From positions 1 through 59,785 of the forward strand of contig NZ_QZDT01000027.1 of assembly GCF_009917485.1 (NCBI RefSeq): DNA of 59,785 nucleotides, read 5' to 3'. The notes under the pieces were generated by a model that was given only the letters and a program-made list of their open reading frames with translations, made no database searches and was not told the DNA's origin. The stretch is from Parablautia muri (GTDB lineage: Bacteria; Bacillota; Clostridia; Lachnospirales; Lachnospiraceae). Shown here one piece after another: positions 15,901-27,116 of the stretch (position 1 is the first letter of the stretch; each line of letters opens with the position of its first letter). Made by a program: the position numbers and the translations under genes.

Positions 15901-17214
15901 TTAGTCATTCAAAAAACCTTTATAATTGCGCACCAGCATTTGTGATTCAATTTGCTTAATCGTCTCTAATACTACGCTGACGATAATGATTAAGCTGGTT
16001 CCTCCAAAGGATACCTGTGCGCCGAATATACCGTTAAATGCAAAAGGTATCACGCATACAATGGTTAAACCCACAGCTCCTATGAAGATAATATAGTTCA
16101 GAATTTTAGTCAGATACTCACTGGTCGGCTTTCCAGGTCTTATACCGGGAATAAATCCGCCCTGCTTTTTCATATTTTCTGCAATCTCAATGGGATTGAA
16201 CGTGATGGAGGTATAAAAATAGGCAAAGAAAATAACCAGCACTACATATACCAAAAGCCCGATAGAATAAACAGGCTCATTAGGATTACACCAATTTGAA
16301 GAACTTAGCCCTCTTAAAATATGGCCCCACACACCACTTCCGTTATATCCAAAAAAGCTGCAAAGAATAACAGGCAGCTGCATTAATGAGGATGCAAAAA
16401 TAATTGGAATAACACCTGCTGTGTTAATTTTTAAGGGGATGGAAGACATCTGTCCGCCTACCATCTTTCTTCCCTGCACTTTTTTAGCATACTGAACAGG
16501 AATTTTGCGAACACCGTCATTCAAAATAATAACCAGAACCACCATTGCAAGAATAACAGCCAGAATTACGATTGCCGCTACCGCCCCCACAGCGATTGCC
16601 TTACCATTCACAAACCTTTCAAACAATCCTGCAATATCCTGGGGAATCCTGGAAATAATATTAATAACAAGCACTATGGAAATACCATTCCCCACGCCCT
16701 TTTCTGTGATTCGCTCGCCAATCCACATAAGAAAAGCACTACCTGCAGTAAGGGCTGCCACAACGGTTAATTTATTAAAGAGATTATTCACTTCCAAAAG
16801 TCCGCCGCCGCCAAAGTAAAATGCCATTGCCGTAGATTCAATCAGTGCCAGTCCAACTGTTACATAACGGGTGATTGCAGCAATCTTCTTTCTGCCATCC
16901 TCCCCTTCCTTCTGCATCTCCTCCAGCTTTGGAATCGCAATTGTGAGAAGCTGCATAATAATAGAAGATGTAATATAAGGGGTAATGTTCAGCGCCAAAA
17001 TAGACATATTTAGAAAAGAACCGCCTGTAAAGGCATCAAAAAAATTGAATGCATCCCCGGTCTGCTGTGCAAACCAGTTGGAAAAATAATGCCTGTCTAC
17101 TCCCGGCACAGGAAGCTGTGACCCTAAACGGATCACAACAAGCATGCCAAGGGTAAACAGTAATTTATTTCTTACTTCTTTAATTTTAAACGCATTTTTT
17201 AAGGTTGTAAACAT
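15901..17214 (-). CDS. secY: Protein translocase subunit SecY
   Basis: Core of the SecYEG channel (437 aa, ten TM helices). Landmarks are RLGSQLPVPGVDR, the long hydrophobic segments, NGISIVLVINIISRIP, PVQYAKKVQGRKM in the cytoplasmic C4/C5 region, and IRPGKPTSEYLTKI. It directly follows rplO with no spacing, the standard position. Confidence 0.98.
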   Translation of the reverse strand: MFTTLKNAFKIKEVRNKLLFTLGMLVVIRLGSQLPVPGVDRHYFSNWFAQQTGDAFNFFDAFTGGSFLNMSILALNITPYITSSIIMQLLTIAIPKLEEMQKEGEDGRKKIAAITRYVTVGLALIESTAMAFYFGGGGLLEVNNLFNKLTVVAALTAGSAFLMWIGERITEKGVGNGISIVLVINIISRIPQDIAGLFERFVNGKAIAVGAVAAIVILAVILAMVVLVIILNDGVRKIPVQYAKKVQGRKMVGGQMSSIPLKINTAGVIPIIFASSLMQLPVILCSFFGYNGSGVWGHILRGLSSSNWCNPNEPVYSIGLLVYVVLVIFFAYFYTSITFNPIEIAENMKKQGGFIPGIRPGKPTSEYLTKILNYIIFIGAVGLTIVCVIPFAFNGIFGAQVSFGGTSLIIIVSVVLETIKQIESQMLVRNYKGFLND

Positions 17215-17664
17215 TTACATCACCTCTGCAGTTCCACCAACAGCTTCAATTTTTTCTTTTGCGGATGCACTAAAAGCATTTGCCTTTACTGTAAGCTTTT
17301 TGGTTATTTCGCCATTTCCAAGGATCTTAACGCCATCTTTCGGATTCTTAACAATACCGGATTCCATAAGTGCATTCACATCCACTACAGCGCCTTCCTC
17401 AAATCTTTCATCCAGCACACCCAAATTAATCGCTACGATTTCCTTTGAGTTAGGGCAGGTAAAGCCCCTCTTGGGAATTCTTCTGTATAAAGGCATCTGA
17501 CCACCTTCAAAACCCGGTCTTGGTGCGCCTGAACGAGCCTTCTGGCCTTTGTGCCCCTTACCGGCAGTCTTGCCGTTTCCTGAACCGTGTCCACGCCCTC
17601 TTCTAAAATTATCACTGTGCTTAGAACCTTTAGCAGGTCTTAAATTTGATAATCCTAAACTCAT
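17215..17664 (-). CDS. rplO: 50S ribosomal protein L15
   Basis: 149 aa. The glycine-rich N-terminus ([37 protein letters not shown]) penetrates rRNA, and the C-terminal globular part contains [19 protein letters not shown]. Stop codon abuts the secY start. Confidence 0.98.
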   Translation of the reverse strand: MSLGLSNLRPAKGSKHSDNFRRGRGHGSGNGKTAGKGHKGQKARSGAPRPGFEGGQMPLYRRIPKRGFTCPNSKEIVAINLGVLDERFEEGAVVDVNALMESGIVKNPKDGVKILGNGEITKKLTVKANAFSASAKEKIEAVGGTAEVM

Positions 17665-17686
17665 TGTGACACCTCCTTATCTAAAA

Positions 17687-17875
17687 TTAAACTTCTTCGA
17701 CTTTAATTAAATGCCTGATCTGCTGAATCTGTCCTCTTGTAGATGCGTTGTCCGGCAACACAATTGACTTATTCAGTTTTCTAAGTCCCATGGATGTAAC
17801 AGTAGCTCTGTGCTTGGGAACTGCTCCGATAGGAGATTTCACTAAAGTAATCTTTAACATTTTCTGTTCTGCCAT
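17687..17875 (-). CDS. rpmD: 50S ribosomal protein L30
   Basis: 62 aa, with LKITLVKSPIGAVPKHRATV and GLRKLNKSIVLPDNASTRGQ. A small bacterial-type L30 of usual length, between rpsE and rplO. Confidence 0.97.
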   Translation of the reverse strand: MAEQKMLKITLVKSPIGAVPKHRATVTSMGLRKLNKSIVLPDNASTRGQIQQIRHLIKVEEV

Positions 17876-17888
17876 TTTCCGTTCCCTC

Positions 17889-18398
17889 CTATGCCATAAT
17901 TTCTTCCACAGATTTTCCGCGTTTTCTCGCTACTTCCTCAGGCGTCTTAAGTGCCTTTAAGCCTTCGATTGTTGCAAGCACAACGTTCTGCTTATTATTA
18001 GAACCCAAAGATTTGGTACGGATATTCTTGATACCTGCAAGCTCACAAACCACACGCGCAGGACCGCCGGCAATAATACCTGTACCTTCCGGAGCCCTCT
18101 TTAAGAGAACGGAAGCAGATCCGAATTTTCCTGTGAAATCATGTGTAATACTTTTCTTTTCATCTATTGCAACGGAAACCAAATGTTTGATGGCATCCTC
18201 CTTACCCTTACGGATTGCTTCAGGGATTTCTGTTGCTTTACCAAGGCCGGCGCCTACATGGCCATTCATGTCCCCAACTACTACCAATGCTGTAAAACGC
18301 ATGTTACGGCCGCCCTTAACAACTTTGGTTACACGCTTGATGGAAACTACTTTTTCTGTTAATTCCATGCCGCTGACATCGATGATTGTACGTCTCAT
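17889..18398 (-). CDS. rpsE: 30S ribosomal protein S5
   Basis: 169 aa decoding-fidelity protein. The double-stranded RNA-binding part ([23 protein letters not shown]) and the C-terminal part ([22 protein letters not shown]) are intact. Spectinomycin-loop residues lie in the N-terminal domain. Confidence 0.98.
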   Translation of the reverse strand: MRRTIIDVSGMELTEKVVSIKRVTKVVKGGRNMRFTALVVVGDMNGHVGAGLGKATEIPEAIRKGKEDAIKHLVSVAIDEKKSITHDFTGKFGSASVLLKRAPEGTGIIAGGPARVVCELAGIKNIRTKSLGSNNKQNVVLATIEGLKALKTPEEVARKRGKSVEEIMA

Positions 18399-18415
18399 GT
18401 TAAGCTTCTCCCTTC

Positions 18416-18784
18416 CTAGAATTTCAAGCCAGCTTCTCTGGCTCCATCAGCTAATGCTGCAACCTTACCATGGTATATATATCCGCCTCTGTCAAAAACT
18501 ACGGTGTCAATACCTTTTTCAAGTGCTCTACCAGCAATAACCTTTCCCAAATATGCTGCCGCATCAACGTTATTGGTCTTTTCCAGCTCACCTTTTACTT
18601 CCTTTTCAACAGTAGAAGCTGCAACTAAAGTATTTCCAACTGTGTCGTCAATAATTTGAGCATACATATGATTATTGCTTCTAAATACAGCAAGACGGGG
18701 TCTTTCGGCTGTACCGCTGATGTGGTTACGCACTTTCATGTGCTTTTTCTCACGAACTTCTTGTCTTGACTTCTTACTAACCAT
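18416..18784 (-). CDS. rplR: 50S ribosomal protein L18
   Basis: 122 aa 5S rRNA-binding protein: [20 protein letters not shown] and [24 protein letters not shown]. Normal length and position between rplF and rpsE. Confidence 0.98.
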   Translation of the reverse strand: MVSKKSRQEVREKKHMKVRNHISGTAERPRLAVFRSNNHMYAQIIDDTVGNTLVAASTVEKEVKGELEKTNNVDAAAYLGKVIAGRALEKGIDTVVFDRGGYIYHGKVAALADGAREAGLKF

Positions 18785-18801
18785 CTTTACACTCTCCTTA
18801 T

Positions 18802-19344
18802 CTATTTCTTACCAGTCTTACCAACTTTACGTCTGATCACTTCATTCGCATACTTGATACCCTTGCCCTTATAGGGTTCAGGTCTTCTCTTATCCCTGAT
18901 CTCAGCTGCAAACTGGCCAACTTTTTCTTTATCAATCCCCTTAACGATGATAACGTTCTGTCCTTCAAGCACTGTCTCAATGCCCTCGGGGTCAATCATC
19001 TCAACCGGATGGGAATATCCCAAAGATAAGGTTAATTTATTACCGGATTTTGCTGCCCTGTAACCAACACCGTTCACTTCAAGCTTCTTCTCAAAGCCAT
19101 CCGTAACGCCCACAACCATGTTGTGGATCAGTGTTCTTGTAAGGCCGTGAAGGGATTTCATTTTCTTCAAATCATTGGGCCTTGAAACAGTAACTTCCGC
19201 TCCCTCAACCTTGATTTCCATTTCCTCAGGAAGCACTCTTTCCAGTGTTCCTTTCGGACCCTTTACCGTCACTTTGTTATTTTCTGCAATCTCCACAGTA
19301 ACGCCTGCCGGGATTGCGATTGGCATTCTTCCTATACGTGACAT
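18802..19344 (-). CDS. rplF: 50S ribosomal protein L6
   Basis: 180 aa. Two repeated L6 domains; start [15 protein letters not shown] and signature [13 protein letters not shown] near the C-terminus. Eighty-five bases separate it from rpsH. Confidence 0.98.
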   Translation of the reverse strand: MSRIGRMPIAIPAGVTVEIAENNKVTVKGPKGTLERVLPEEMEIKVEGAEVTVSRPNDLKKMKSLHGLTRTLIHNMVVGVTDGFEKKLEVNGVGYRAAKSGNKLTLSLGYSHPVEMIDPEGIETVLEGQNVIIVKGIDKEKVGQFAAEIRDKRRPEPYKGKGIKYANEVIRRKVGKTGKK

Positions 19345-19429
19345 GCCCGTACCTCCTATTCTATTCCTATATCTATTTTACCGGAAGAACCACAGGTTCT
19401 TCCCAACCTGCCCATCGTCCAGTATTGTA

Positions 19430-19831
19430 TTACCAAACGTAAGCCAGCACCTCTCCGCCTACCTGCAGCTCTCTTGCCTTTTTATCAGTAATAACGCCCT
19501 GATTGGTAGAAATAATTGCAATGCCCAGGCCACCGAGAACTCTTGGAAGTTCATCCTTGCCGGCGTAAATACGAAGGCCTGGCTTGGAAATTCTCTTTAA
19601 TCCACTGATGATTCTGTCGTTTCTGTCTACGCCATACTTTAAGGTAATGCGGATTGTCTTAAAGCTGCCTTCATCAATCAAATCATATTTCTTAATATAG
19701 CCTTCTTCCAGAAGAATATCAGCAATTGCCAGCTTCATTTTGGAAGATGGAATATCTACCGTATCATGTTTTGCAGTATTTGCATTACGGATTCTTGTAA
19801 GCATATCTGCAATAGGATCACTCATTGTCAT
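19430..19831 (-). CDS. rpsH: 30S ribosomal protein S8
   Basis: 133 aa central-domain assembly protein, starting [18 protein letters not shown] and ending in GGEVLAYVW with [14 protein letters not shown]. In enteric bacteria S8 represses the spc operon; here no S8-site mimic was identified. The 190-base gap to rpsN holds hairpins (for example GCATCGC/GCGATGC at the rpsN end) but no gene. Confidence 0.98.
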   Translation of the reverse strand: MTMSDPIADMLTRIRNANTAKHDTVDIPSSKMKLAIADILLEEGYIKKYDLIDEGSFKTIRITLKYGVDRNDRIISGLKRISKPGLRIYAGKDELPRVLGGLGIAIISTNQGVITDKKARELQVGGEVLAYVW

Positions 19832-20021
19832 TTTACTTCCTCCTATATAAATTCAATGCAATATCCTTTATCTCTATCCACTAAATCAGCTTATCACAAA
19901 GTTTACCCTGTAAGCCACTCCCTTCGTCAAATGGAAAATTTGCTTTCTTCCTCAATCGCAAATCTATTAACATTGGGAAATTTGCTTGCAAATTTCTATA
20001 GCATCGCTTAGCGATGCGTTT

Positions 20022-20207
20022 TTACCAGCTGGCTTTCTTTACGCCGGGGATCTGCCCCTTGTAAGCTAATTCGCGGAAACAAATCCTACAGATTCCGTAT
20101 TTTCTAAGGACTGCATGGGGACGTCCACAAACCTTGCAGCGGGTATATGCTCTTGTAGAGAATTTCGGTTTACGCTGCTGCTTAATCTTCATTGATGTTT
20201 TAGCCAT
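20022..20207 (-). CDS. rpsN: 30S ribosomal protein S14, zinc-binding type Z
   Basis: 61 aa with CKVC and CRIC knuckles, the short zinc-containing form of S14 used by Gram-positives. Starts [19 protein letters not shown]. Lies 14 bases after rplE. Confidence 0.98.
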   Translation of the reverse strand: MAKTSMKIKQQRKPKFSTRAYTRCKVCGRPHAVLRKYGICRICFRELAYKGQIPGVKKASW

Positions 20208-20221
20208 GAATTTTCCTCCTT

Positions 20222-20761
20222 TTACTTAGCAAATGGCATATTAAACAATCTTAATAATTCACGTGCTTCTTCATCGGTCTTTGCTGTTGTCACAAAGATA
20301 ACATCCATTCCTCTTACCTTATCCACTTTATCATACTCGATTTCAGGGAAGATAAGCTGCTCTTTGATACCCAATGAATAATTTCCTCTTCCATCAAAAG
20401 CGTTAGGATTTACGCCCCTGAAGTCGCGGACACGAGGCAATGCCAAGTTGACCAATCGGTCCAGGAAGTCATACATCTTTTCCCCACGCAGAGTTACTTT
20501 ACAGCCAATCGGCATACCTTCTCTGATCTTGAAGTTAGCGATAGACTTCTTTGCCTTGGTAAGGATAGGCTTCTGGCCTGTGATAATCTCAAGATCTCTG
20601 GCTGCGGATTCCAAAATCTTCGCATTTTCTTTTGCTTCGCCAACGCCCATGTTTACAACAATCTTGTCAAGCTTCGGCACTTCCATAATGTTTTTATATC
20701 CGAACTTTTTGATCATAGCATCTACGATCTCTTCACTATAAATAGTTTTAAGTCTGTTCAC
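20222..20761 (-). CDS. rplE: 50S ribosomal protein L5
   Basis: 179 aa 5S rRNA-binding protein: [37 protein letters not shown] and the C-terminal [12 protein letters not shown]. Length and position are typical. Confidence 0.98.
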   Translation of the reverse strand: MNRLKTIYSEEIVDAMIKKFGYKNIMEVPKLDKIVVNMGVGEAKENAKILESAARDLEIITGQKPILTKAKKSIANFKIREGMPIGCKVTLRGEKMYDFLDRLVNLALPRVRDFRGVNPNAFDGRGNYSLGIKEQLIFPEIEYDKVDKVRGMDVIFVTTAKTDEEARELLRLFNMPFAK

Positions 20762-20785
20762 GCTTACAGTTCTCCTTTCCCAGAA

Positions 20786-21097
20786 TTAATCAATCGTATC
20801 ACCTGTTGACTTTGCAAAACGTACTTTTTTGCCATTTTCAAACTTAAACCCAACTCTTGTTGGACGGCCCTTGTGAACATACATTACGTTTGATATATCA
20901 ATGGGCGCTTCCTTTTGAATAATTCCGCCGTTCTGGTTCGCTGCTGAAGGCTTCGTGTGCTTGGTAACCATACCTACGCCTTCTACTATCACTTTATGCT
21001 TTTTGGCGTCAACGGAAATTACTTTTCCCTCTGTTCCTTTATCTTTACCGGCCATTACCTTAACGGTATCGCCCTTTTTAATTTTTAAAGTTGCCAT
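20786..21097 (-). CDS. rplX: 50S ribosomal protein L24
   Basis: 103 aa early assembly protein with an N-terminal KOW motif (IKKGDTVKVMAGKDKGTEGKV). Twelve bases separate it from rplN. Confidence 0.98.
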   Translation of the reverse strand: MATLKIKKGDTVKVMAGKDKGTEGKVISVDAKKHKVIVEGVGMVTKHTKPSAANQNGGIIQKEAPIDISNVMYVHKGRPTRVGFKFENGKKVRFAKSTGDTID

Positions 21098-21109
21098 GCT
21101 GCATACCTC

Positions 21110-21478
21110 CTATAATACTTCCGGAGCCAAAGAAACAATTTTCATAAACTGTTTCTCACGAAGCTCTCTTGCTACCGGCCCAAAAATACGTGTTCCTCTG
21201 GGAGTCTTATCATCTTTAATGATAACAGCAGCATTTTCATCAAATCTGATATAAGAACCGTCTTTACGGCGCGCGCCTTTCACAGTGCGGACGATTACGG
21301 CTTTTACAACATCACCCTTCTTTACAACGCCTCCTGGTGTTGCATCTTTAACCGTAGCAACAATGATATCGCCGATATTTCCATATCTTCTTGTGGATCC
21401 ACCCATAACTCTGATGCAAAGGATTTCTTTTGCACCTGTATTGTCAGCGACTTTCAGTCTGCTTTCCTGTTGAATCAT
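21110..21478 (-). CDS. rplN: 50S ribosomal protein L14
   Basis: 122 aa, starting [21 protein letters not shown] 21478 follows AAGGAG at proper spacing; an ATG seven codons upstream lies before that site. Contains [18 protein letters not shown] and [16 protein letters not shown]. Confidence 0.98.
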   Translation of the reverse strand: MIQQESRLKVADNTGAKEILCIRVMGGSTRRYGNIGDIIVATVKDATPGGVVKKGDVVKAVIVRTVKGARRKDGSYIRFDENAAVIIKDDKTPRGTRIFGPVARELREKQFMKIVSLAPEVL

Positions 21479-21587
21479 GCTATTTCTCCTTCCAATCAAA
21501 CGCCAACATGCTGCGCATGTCGTCTTATTGAATTAATACCCGCCAAAACCTCTGGCATGCTGCTAATTTATTTAGCTGAAGCTAAAT

Positions 21588-21842
21588 TTATTTAGCTTTC
21601 TCTACAATCTCCACAAGTCTCCATCTTTTATCCTTGGATAAAGGTCTTGTTTCCATCACTTTAACGGTATCGCCGATCTTGCATTCGTTATTTTCGTCAT
21701 GCGCTTTCAGCTTATAGGTGCTTTTAACGACCTTTTTATAAAGCGGATGTTTTACATGTTCTTCAATTGCAACAACAATTGTCTTATTCATTTTATCACT
21801 AACCACTTTACCGGTACGTGTCTTTCTTAAATTTCTTTCCAC
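21588..21842 (-). CDS. rpsQ: 30S ribosomal protein S17
   Basis: 84 aa OB-fold protein ([46 protein letters not shown]). An 88-base gap to rplN includes a small hairpin around CATGCTGCGCATG. Confidence 0.98.
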   Translation of the reverse strand: MERNLRKTRTGKVVSDKMNKTIVVAIEEHVKHPLYKKVVKSTYKLKAHDENNECKIGDTVKVMETRPLSKDKRWRLVEIVEKAK

Positions 21843-21908
21843 GACTTTTCGTCTCCTTTCTTTGACATTCCTGCAACGCAGATTCTATTCCGGCTCCTTT
21901 GGCAGACC

Positions 21909-22115
21909 TTACGCCTCTTTCTTCTTCTGGGTTATAACGGTCTGGATCCTTGCAATATTTCTTCTTACTTCCTTGATTCTTGCTGTATTGTCCAGCTGGT
22001 TTGTTGCATTCTGGAATCTCAAATTAAAAAGCTCTTTCTTAGCTGCCACCAATTCTTCGCTTAAGGCTGCAGCTGTTTTTGCCTGTAATTCTTCTACATA
22101 CTTGTTAGTCTTCAT
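21909..22115 (-). CDS. rpmC: 50S ribosomal protein L29
   Basis: 68 aa helical hairpin near the tunnel exit ([31 protein letters not shown]). Its start overlaps the rplP end by 11 bases. Confidence 0.98.
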   Translation of the reverse strand: MKTNKYVEELQAKTAAALSEELVAAKKELFNLRFQNATNQLDNTARIKEVRRNIARIQTVITQKKKEA

Positions 22116-22542
22116 TCAATGCACCACCTTCCAAGTCTGCCTTAGAAACAATCTTACATTTGCAAGGAAGCTTATAAGTTGCAAGGCGCAGCGCTTCTCT
22201 TGCGATTTCCTCGGTAACTCCTGCGATCTCAAACATAACACGGCCCGGCTTCACAACTGCCACCCAGTATTCCAGGGTACCTTTACCGGAACCCATACGT
22301 GTTTCTGCGGGTTTTGCTGTTACTGGCTTGTCAGGGAAAATCTTGATCCAAACCTTACCACCACGCTTAATGTAACGGGTCATGGCGATACGGGCAGCTT
22401 CAATCTGGTTTGACTTGATCCAGCATGGCTCTAATGCAACAATACCGTATTCACCGTAAGTGATTGTGTTGCCGCGGGTCGCTTTTCCTCTCATGCTGCC
22501 ACGGAACTGTTTACGACGTTTAACTCTTTTTGGCATTAACAT
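22105..22542 (-). CDS. rplP: 50S ribosomal protein L16
   Basis: 145 aa, aligned from [19 protein letters not shown], the form seen in Firmicutes. ATG 22542 overlaps the rpsC stop (TAATG) and has GGGAG nine bases away; ATG 22536 is possible but less well spaced. Contains [21 protein letters not shown]. Confidence 0.98.
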   Translation of the reverse strand: MLMPKRVKRRKQFRGSMRGKATRGNTITYGEYGIVALEPCWIKSNQIEAARIAMTRYIKRGGKVWIKIFPDKPVTAKPAETRMGSGKGTLEYWVAVVKPGRVMFEIAGVTEEIAREALRLATYKLPCKCKIVSKADLEGGALNED

Positions 22543-23207
22543 TATTTATCGCTCCCTTCCTGCTTTTCTTCATTCTTCTTGGTAGGAAGTACCTCACCCT
22601 TGTAAATCCATACCTTAACCCCTACCTTGCCGTAGGTGGTATCAGCTTCTGCGAAACCGTAATCAATATCGGCACGCAATGTCTGAAGCGGAATTGTACC
22701 TTCGCTGTAAAACTCCGTGCGGGCCATATCTGCACCGCCTAAGCGTCCGGATACGGAAGTCTTAATACCCAGCGCTCCTGCCTTCATGGTTCTTCCCATA
22801 CAGGATTTCATAGCACGTCTGAAGGAAATACGATTCTCTAACTGTTGCGCAATATTTTCAGCAACCAGCTGTGCATCCTTGTCAGGTCTCTTAATCTCCT
22901 TAATATCTACTAATACCCTTTTTCCGGTCATTTTGCAAAGTTCTTTTTTGGTTACTTCGATTTCAGCGCCACCCTTACCGATTACCACGCCGGGCTTTGC
23001 CGTATAGATAATTACTTTCACTCTGTCAGAAGCTCTCTCGATTTCAATTCTGGAAACTCCGGCACTGTATAATTTCTTTTTAAGGAATTTTCTGATATCG
23101 TAATCTTCTACCAGGAAATCAGAAAAATCTGCTTCTGCATACCACTTAGAATCCCAATCCTTAATAATACCGACTCTGAGGCCGTGAGGATTAACTTTCT
23201 GTCCCAT
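22542..23207 (-). CDS. rpsC: 30S ribosomal protein S3
   Basis: 221 aa. The KH domain with [20 protein letters not shown] binds mRNA near the entry tunnel; the C-terminal part has [23 protein letters not shown] short acidic/basic tail (EEKQEGSDK) ends it. Confidence 0.98.
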   Translation of the reverse strand: MGQKVNPHGLRVGIIKDWDSKWYAEADFSDFLVEDYDIRKFLKKKLYSAGVSRIEIERASDRVKVIIYTAKPGVVIGKGGAEIEVTKKELCKMTGKRVLVDIKEIKRPDKDAQLVAENIAQQLENRISFRRAMKSCMGRTMKAGALGIKTSVSGRLGGADMARTEFYSEGTIPLQTLRADIDYGFAEADTTYGKVGVKVWIYKGEVLPTKKNEEKQEGSDK

Positions 23208-23297
23208 AAAATTAGTTTACTCCTTTCTTATCTGGCCTGCCCTGCAAGCCTCTTTCCGCAACGCTTTTAGCTAGCGTTTCGCTGGCTCTTTGCCATA

Positions 23298-23702
23298 TTA
23301 TCTCGCATCCAGCACAAGGGTGATATGGCTCATTCTCTTTTCGATTCTGTAAGCCCTGCCCTGTGCACGCGGTTTGATTCTTTTCATCGTAGGTCCTTTA
23401 TTTGCATAACATTCCGCGATATAAAGGTGCTCCGGATTCGGATACTTTGTAGGATCCTGGCTGTACAAATACTCAGCATTTGCACGAGCTGACTCTAATA
23501 ATTTCTTGATAATGCTGGAAGCATACCTGGGATTATAGGTTAAAATACCCAGGGCAGTCTCCACATCTTTGCCTCTGATGGCATCTAAAACGAAACAAGC
23601 TTTCTGAACAGACACTCTTGCGTAAGATAACTTAGCGGAGGGTCTTGTGTCTTTCTGCGCATTTCTCTCTCTTTTAATTTGGGATCTATGTCCTTTTGCC
23701 AT
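23298..23702 (-). CDS. rplV: 50S ribosomal protein L22
   Basis: 134 aa; the beta-hairpin with MKRIKPRAQGRAYRI lines the exit tunnel and touches the macrolide site. The N-terminus has about 20 extra residues (MAKGHRSQIKRERNAQKDTRP) relative to E. coli, as in many clostridia. Confidence 0.97.
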   Translation of the reverse strand: MAKGHRSQIKRERNAQKDTRPSAKLSYARVSVQKACFVLDAIRGKDVETALGILTYNPRYASSIIKKLLESARANAEYLYSQDPTKYPNPEHLYIAECYANKGPTMKRIKPRAQGRAYRIEKRMSHITLVLDAR

Positions 23703-23713
23703 GATAAAACCTC

Positions 23714-23995
23714 CTATCTTACTTTAGACTTCTTTTCGTCTTTTCCGTGTCCTCTGTAGGTTCTGGTGGCAACAAACTCGCCGAGTTTATGTCCGACCAT
23801 ATCCTCTGTTACATATACAGGCACATGTTTTCTTCCATCGTGTACTGCAAATGTATGCCCCACAAAAGAGGGGAAGATTGTAGAACGACGGGACCAGGTC
23901 TTGATAACCTGCTTTTGTCCTGCTGCATTCATTGCATCTACTTTTTTAAGCAGACTTGCATCTGCAAAAGGTCCTTTTTTCAGTGATCTAGCCAT
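23714..23995 (-). CDS. rpsS: 30S ribosomal protein S19
   Basis: 93 aa head protein: [54 protein letters not shown]. Complete and typical. Confidence 0.98.
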   Translation of the reverse strand: MARSLKKGPFADASLLKKVDAMNAAGQKQVIKTWSRRSTIFPSFVGHTFAVHDGRKHVPVYVTEDMVGHKLGEFVATRTYRGHGKDEKKSKVR

Positions 23996-24014
23996 TTTCT
24001 TCTCTCCTCCTTCA

Positions 24015-24857
24015 TTATTTGATGGCCTTGCCGTCTCTTCTTCTTACGATCAACTTGTTAGAAGCTTTTTTCTTCTTACGCGTCTTAAGACCAAGAGCTG
24101 GCTTGCCCCAAGGTGTGCTGGGACCCGGACGTCCGATACCAGTCTTACCTTCACCGCCACCATGAGGATGATCATTGGGGTTCATAACAGAACCGCGAAC
24201 TGTAGGGCGGATACCCATATGGCGTTTGCGTCCTGCCTTACCAACCTTGATCAGGCTGTGGTCTCCATTTCCTACAACGCCAACCGTTGCCCTGCAGACA
24301 ATAGGAACCATTCTCATTTCACCGGAGGGAAGACGAAGGGTTGCATATTTTCCTTCTTTTGCCATAAGTTGGGCGCTGTTTCCTGCAGAGCGAACCAGCT
24401 GGCCGCCCTTTCCGGGATATAATTCAACGTTGTGTACCTGGGTACCAACCGGAATAGCCGCTAAAGGAAGGCAGTTGCCGATTCTTACTTCCGCCTCAGG
24501 TCCGTTCATAACCTTCATGCCGTCTTTCAATCCTTCGGGAGCAAGGATGTAGCTCTTTTCTCCGTCTATATAGGAAACCAAAGCAATATTTGCCGACCTG
24601 TTAGGATCATATTCGATTCCAACTACCGTTGCCGGAATACCGTCCTTATTTCTCTTGAAATCTATAATTCTATATTTTCTCTTTGCGCCGCCTCCGCGAT
24701 GCCTTACCGTGATTTTACCCTGATTGTTACGACCGGAATTTTTCTTTAAAGAAACAACAAGTGATTTCTCAGGTGTTGTCTTAGTGATTTCAGCGAAATC
24801 GGAGCCAGTCATATTTCTTCTGGAAGGTGTATATGGGTTATATGTCTTAATTCCCAT
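24015..24857 (-). CDS. rplB: 50S ribosomal protein L2
   Basis: 280 aa protein next to the peptidyl transferase centre, starting [23 protein letters not shown] 24857 follows AAAGGAG; an ATG six codons upstream lies in the leader. The conserved [14 protein letters not shown] loop with the catalytic-centre His is intact. Confidence 0.98.
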   Translation of the reverse strand: MGIKTYNPYTPSRRNMTGSDFAEITKTTPEKSLVVSLKKNSGRNNQGKITVRHRGGGAKRKYRIIDFKRNKDGIPATVVGIEYDPNRSANIALVSYIDGEKSYILAPEGLKDGMKVMNGPEAEVRIGNCLPLAAIPVGTQVHNVELYPGKGGQLVRSAGNSAQLMAKEGKYATLRLPSGEMRMVPIVCRATVGVVGNGDHSLIKVGKAGRKRHMGIRPTVRGSVMNPNDHPHGGGEGKTGIGRPGPSTPWGKPALGLKTRKKKKASNKLIVRRRDGKAIK

Positions 24858-24918
24858 GACTTTTTCTCCTTTCAATTCTCATTTCATATCGCACTTTTCC
24901 TGTGCATAGTTTTTCTTT

Positions 24919-25064
24919 CGACCAAGCCTTAGTTGTTCTTAACTGCCGTTCTTTGGCAGTCAAGCACACAACGAAACTTTAGAAATGCTCAGATGCGGTC
25001 CTTTCGCATCTTAGCTTTTCTTCGGCCAAGTCTTAGTTGTTCTTAACTGCCGTTCTTTGGCAGT
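24919..25064. repeat. 42-bp direct repeat pair with hairpins, rplW-rplB spacer
   Basis: 24919-24960 and 25023-25064 agree at 40 of 42 positions (core CTTAGTTGTTCTTAACTGCC). Each copy contains the hairpin ACTGCC/GGCAGT. A third hairpin, AGATGCG/CGCATCT, lies between them. The spacer is the longest within the S10 part of the operon and contains no gene. Confidence 0.85.
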
Positions 25065-25087
25065 TTAGAACATCTCTTGGCCGTATT

Positions 25088-25387
25088 TTATAGGCCGGTG
25101 AAAATTTCGATTTCTTTGCTGTCCTCTGTCAGCCATACGATTGCCTTTTTGGTCTTTGCGGTTCTGCCGAATGTCATACCGCGTCTTTTGACCTTTCCAT
25201 CCATATTGATGGTATTTACCTTGGCAACCTTTGTTCCCTCAAACATTTTTTCAACAGCTTCTTTGATCATGCTCTTGTTTGCTTCGGGATGAACAAAAAA
25301 AGTATATTTCTTTTCACTCATACCAGCCATACTTTTTTCGGTGATAACCGGTTTAAGGATTACGTCATAATATTGAATTGCTGCCAT
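25088..25387 (-). CDS. rplW: 50S ribosomal protein L23
   Basis: 99 aa exit-tunnel protein that docks trigger factor and [38 protein letters not shown]. Start overlaps the rplD stop (TAATG). Confidence 0.98.
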   Translation of the reverse strand: MAAIQYYDVILKPVITEKSMAGMSEKKYTFFVHPEANKSMIKEAVEKMFEGTKVAKVNTINMDGKVKRRGMTFGRTAKTKKAIVWLTEDSKEIEIFTGL

Positions 25388-26007
25388 TATGCATACACCT
25401 CCTCAATTTTGGCCACTGCATCCTTAGTCAGAACCAGTGTGTCGCCTTTCAGGATATCGTAAACATTGATTGTATTCACCTGTGTTGTCTTAACAGCAGG
25501 AATATTCCTTGCGGACAAAATAACTTTTTCGTCATTTTCAGATAACACAACCAAGGCCTTAGCTACCTTCAGGTTATCCATAACCGCCTTAAACTTCTTT
25601 GTTTTAATCTCGTCTAATTTAAGCTCATCTACAACAATCAGCTTACCACCCTGTACTCTACTCGTAAGCGCACTCTTAAGCGCTGCTCTTTTTTCCTTCT
25701 TGTTTAATTTAAAGGAATAATCTCTCGGAACGGGTGCAAATACAACACCGCCGCCCTTCCACTGGGGCGATCTTGTTGAACCCTGCCTTGCATGGCCAGT
25801 TCCTTTCTGCCGCCAGGGCTTTCTGCCGCCTCCGGAAACCTCAGAACGCGTTTTTGCTTTCTGTGTTCCCTGACGGTTATTGGCAAGTTGCTGCACAACT
25901 GCCATGTGTACCAGATGTTCATTGATCTGAACGCCAAATACGGCATCGTTTAATTCAAGTGTGCCAACTTCCTTGCCTTCCATATTATAAACAGCTACAT
26001 TTGCCAT
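25387..26007 (-). CDS. rplD: 50S ribosomal protein L4
   Basis: 206 aa. The extended tunnel loop ([21 protein letters not shown]) and globular domain are intact. L4 autoregulates the S10 operon in enteric bacteria; whether it does so here is unknown. Confidence 0.98.
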   Translation of the reverse strand: MANVAVYNMEGKEVGTLELNDAVFGVQINEHLVHMAVVQQLANNRQGTQKAKTRSEVSGGGRKPWRQKGTGHARQGSTRSPQWKGGGVVFAPVPRDYSFKLNKKEKRAALKSALTSRVQGGKLIVVDELKLDEIKTKKFKAVMDNLKVAKALVVLSENDEKVILSARNIPAVKTTQVNTINVYDILKGDTLVLTKDAVAKIEEVYA

Positions 26008-26035
26008 TTGAATGGTCCTCCTTTCATCTATCGGC

Positions 26036-26716
26036 TTAAGCCATCTTTACGGCTTCTTTGATTGTAACCAAGGCTTTCTTAGGTCCGGGTACGGAGCCTT
26101 TAATCAAAAGAAGATTCTTTTCAGCATCTACTCTGACTACTTCAAGATTCTGCACGGTAACCTTTACGCATCCCATGTGGCCAGGCATCTTTTTGCCCTT
26201 AAATACACGGCTGGGCGAAGAACAAGCGCCGTTAGAACCCTGATGGCGGTGGAACTTAGAACCATGGGTCATAGGGCCCCTGTGCTGTCCATGTCTCTTG
26301 ATTGCGCCCTGGAATCCTTTTCCTTTGGAAACAGCGGACGCATCGATCATATCGCCTGCTGCGAATACATCAACCTTGATTTCGCTTCCAAGGGTATATT
26401 CCTCAGCATTGTCAAACTTGAACTCTCTGACATATCTCTTGCAGGGCACACCCGCCTTGTCAAAATGTCCTTTCATAGCTTTGCCAACGCCATGTCTGTG
26501 GATAACTTCTTTCTTTCCGCTCTTATCCTTGTTGGTAATTCTCTCTTTCTTGTCAACGTAGCCAACCTGTACTGCGCTGTAACCGTCATTTTCCACTGTC
26601 TTGACCTGGGTTACCACGCAAGGACCTGCCGAAAGAACAGTTACAGGAATCAAAGTTCCATCCTCGCCGAAGATTTGAGTCATTCCGACTTTTGTAGCTA
26701 AAATACCTTTCTTCAT
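26036..26716 (-). CDS. rplC: 50S ribosomal protein L3
   Basis: 226 aa starting [23 protein letters not shown] 26716 follows TGGAGG; the ATG 15 codons upstream is in the leader. Central [27 protein letters not shown] loop reaches the peptidyl transferase centre. Confidence 0.98.
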   Translation of the reverse strand: MKKGILATKVGMTQIFGEDGTLIPVTVLSAGPCVVTQVKTVENDGYSAVQVGYVDKKERITNKDKSGKKEVIHRHGVGKAMKGHFDKAGVPCKRYVREFKFDNAEEYTLGSEIKVDVFAAGDMIDASAVSKGKGFQGAIKRHGQHRGPMTHGSKFHRHQGSNGACSSPSRVFKGKKMPGHMGCVKVTVQNLEVVRVDAEKNLLLIKGSVPGPKKALVTIKEAVKMA

Positions 26717-26798
26717 TTCTTTACCTCCATTTGTTTCTACAGCGGGCCTCTGTCGGGCCATACTAGTGTAAGGGGTTTTGATGAGAACGCCCTATGGC

Positions 26799-27116
26799 TT
26801 ATTTGTTCTTCATCTTAATATCAATGTACACACCTGCGGGCATTTCCAGTCTCTGCAGAGCATCCACTGTCTTGGGTGTAGGTGTGATGATATCGATCAG
26901 TCTCTTGTGGGTTCTTTGTTCGAACTGCTCTCTGGAATCTTTGTATTTGTGAACCGCTCTTAAGATGGTAACTACTTCCTTCTTAGTAGGAAGGGGAACC
27001 GGTCCGCTTACCTGTGATCCATTCTTCTTAACTGTTTCGATGATTTTTTTGGCAGATGCATCAACCAACTGATGATCATAAGCCTTGAGTGTGATTCTCA
27101 TTACTTGACTTGCCAT
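26799..27116 (-). CDS. rpsJ: 30S ribosomal protein S10
   Basis: 105 aa, first gene of the superoperon; also NusE in antitermination. Contains [24 protein letters not shown] start (here [13 protein letters not shown]) and [29 protein letters not shown] lies upstream. Preceded by a promoter and a structured leader. Confidence 0.98.
   Translation of the reverse strand: MASQVMRITLKAYDHQLVDASAKKIIETVKKNGSQVSGPVPLPTKKEVVTILRAVHKYKDSREQFEQRTHKRLIDIITPTPKTVDALQRLEMPAGVYIDIKMKNK

Noticed and set aside
23766-24422. 218-codon plus-strand frame opposite rpsS/rplB
   Set aside because: Antisense to two conserved ribosomal genes; no binding site and Cys/Ser-rich shadow composition.
24919-25064. CRISPR array
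   Set aside because: Only two repeats, in an intercistronic gap of the ribosomal operon, without regular spacers or cas genes.
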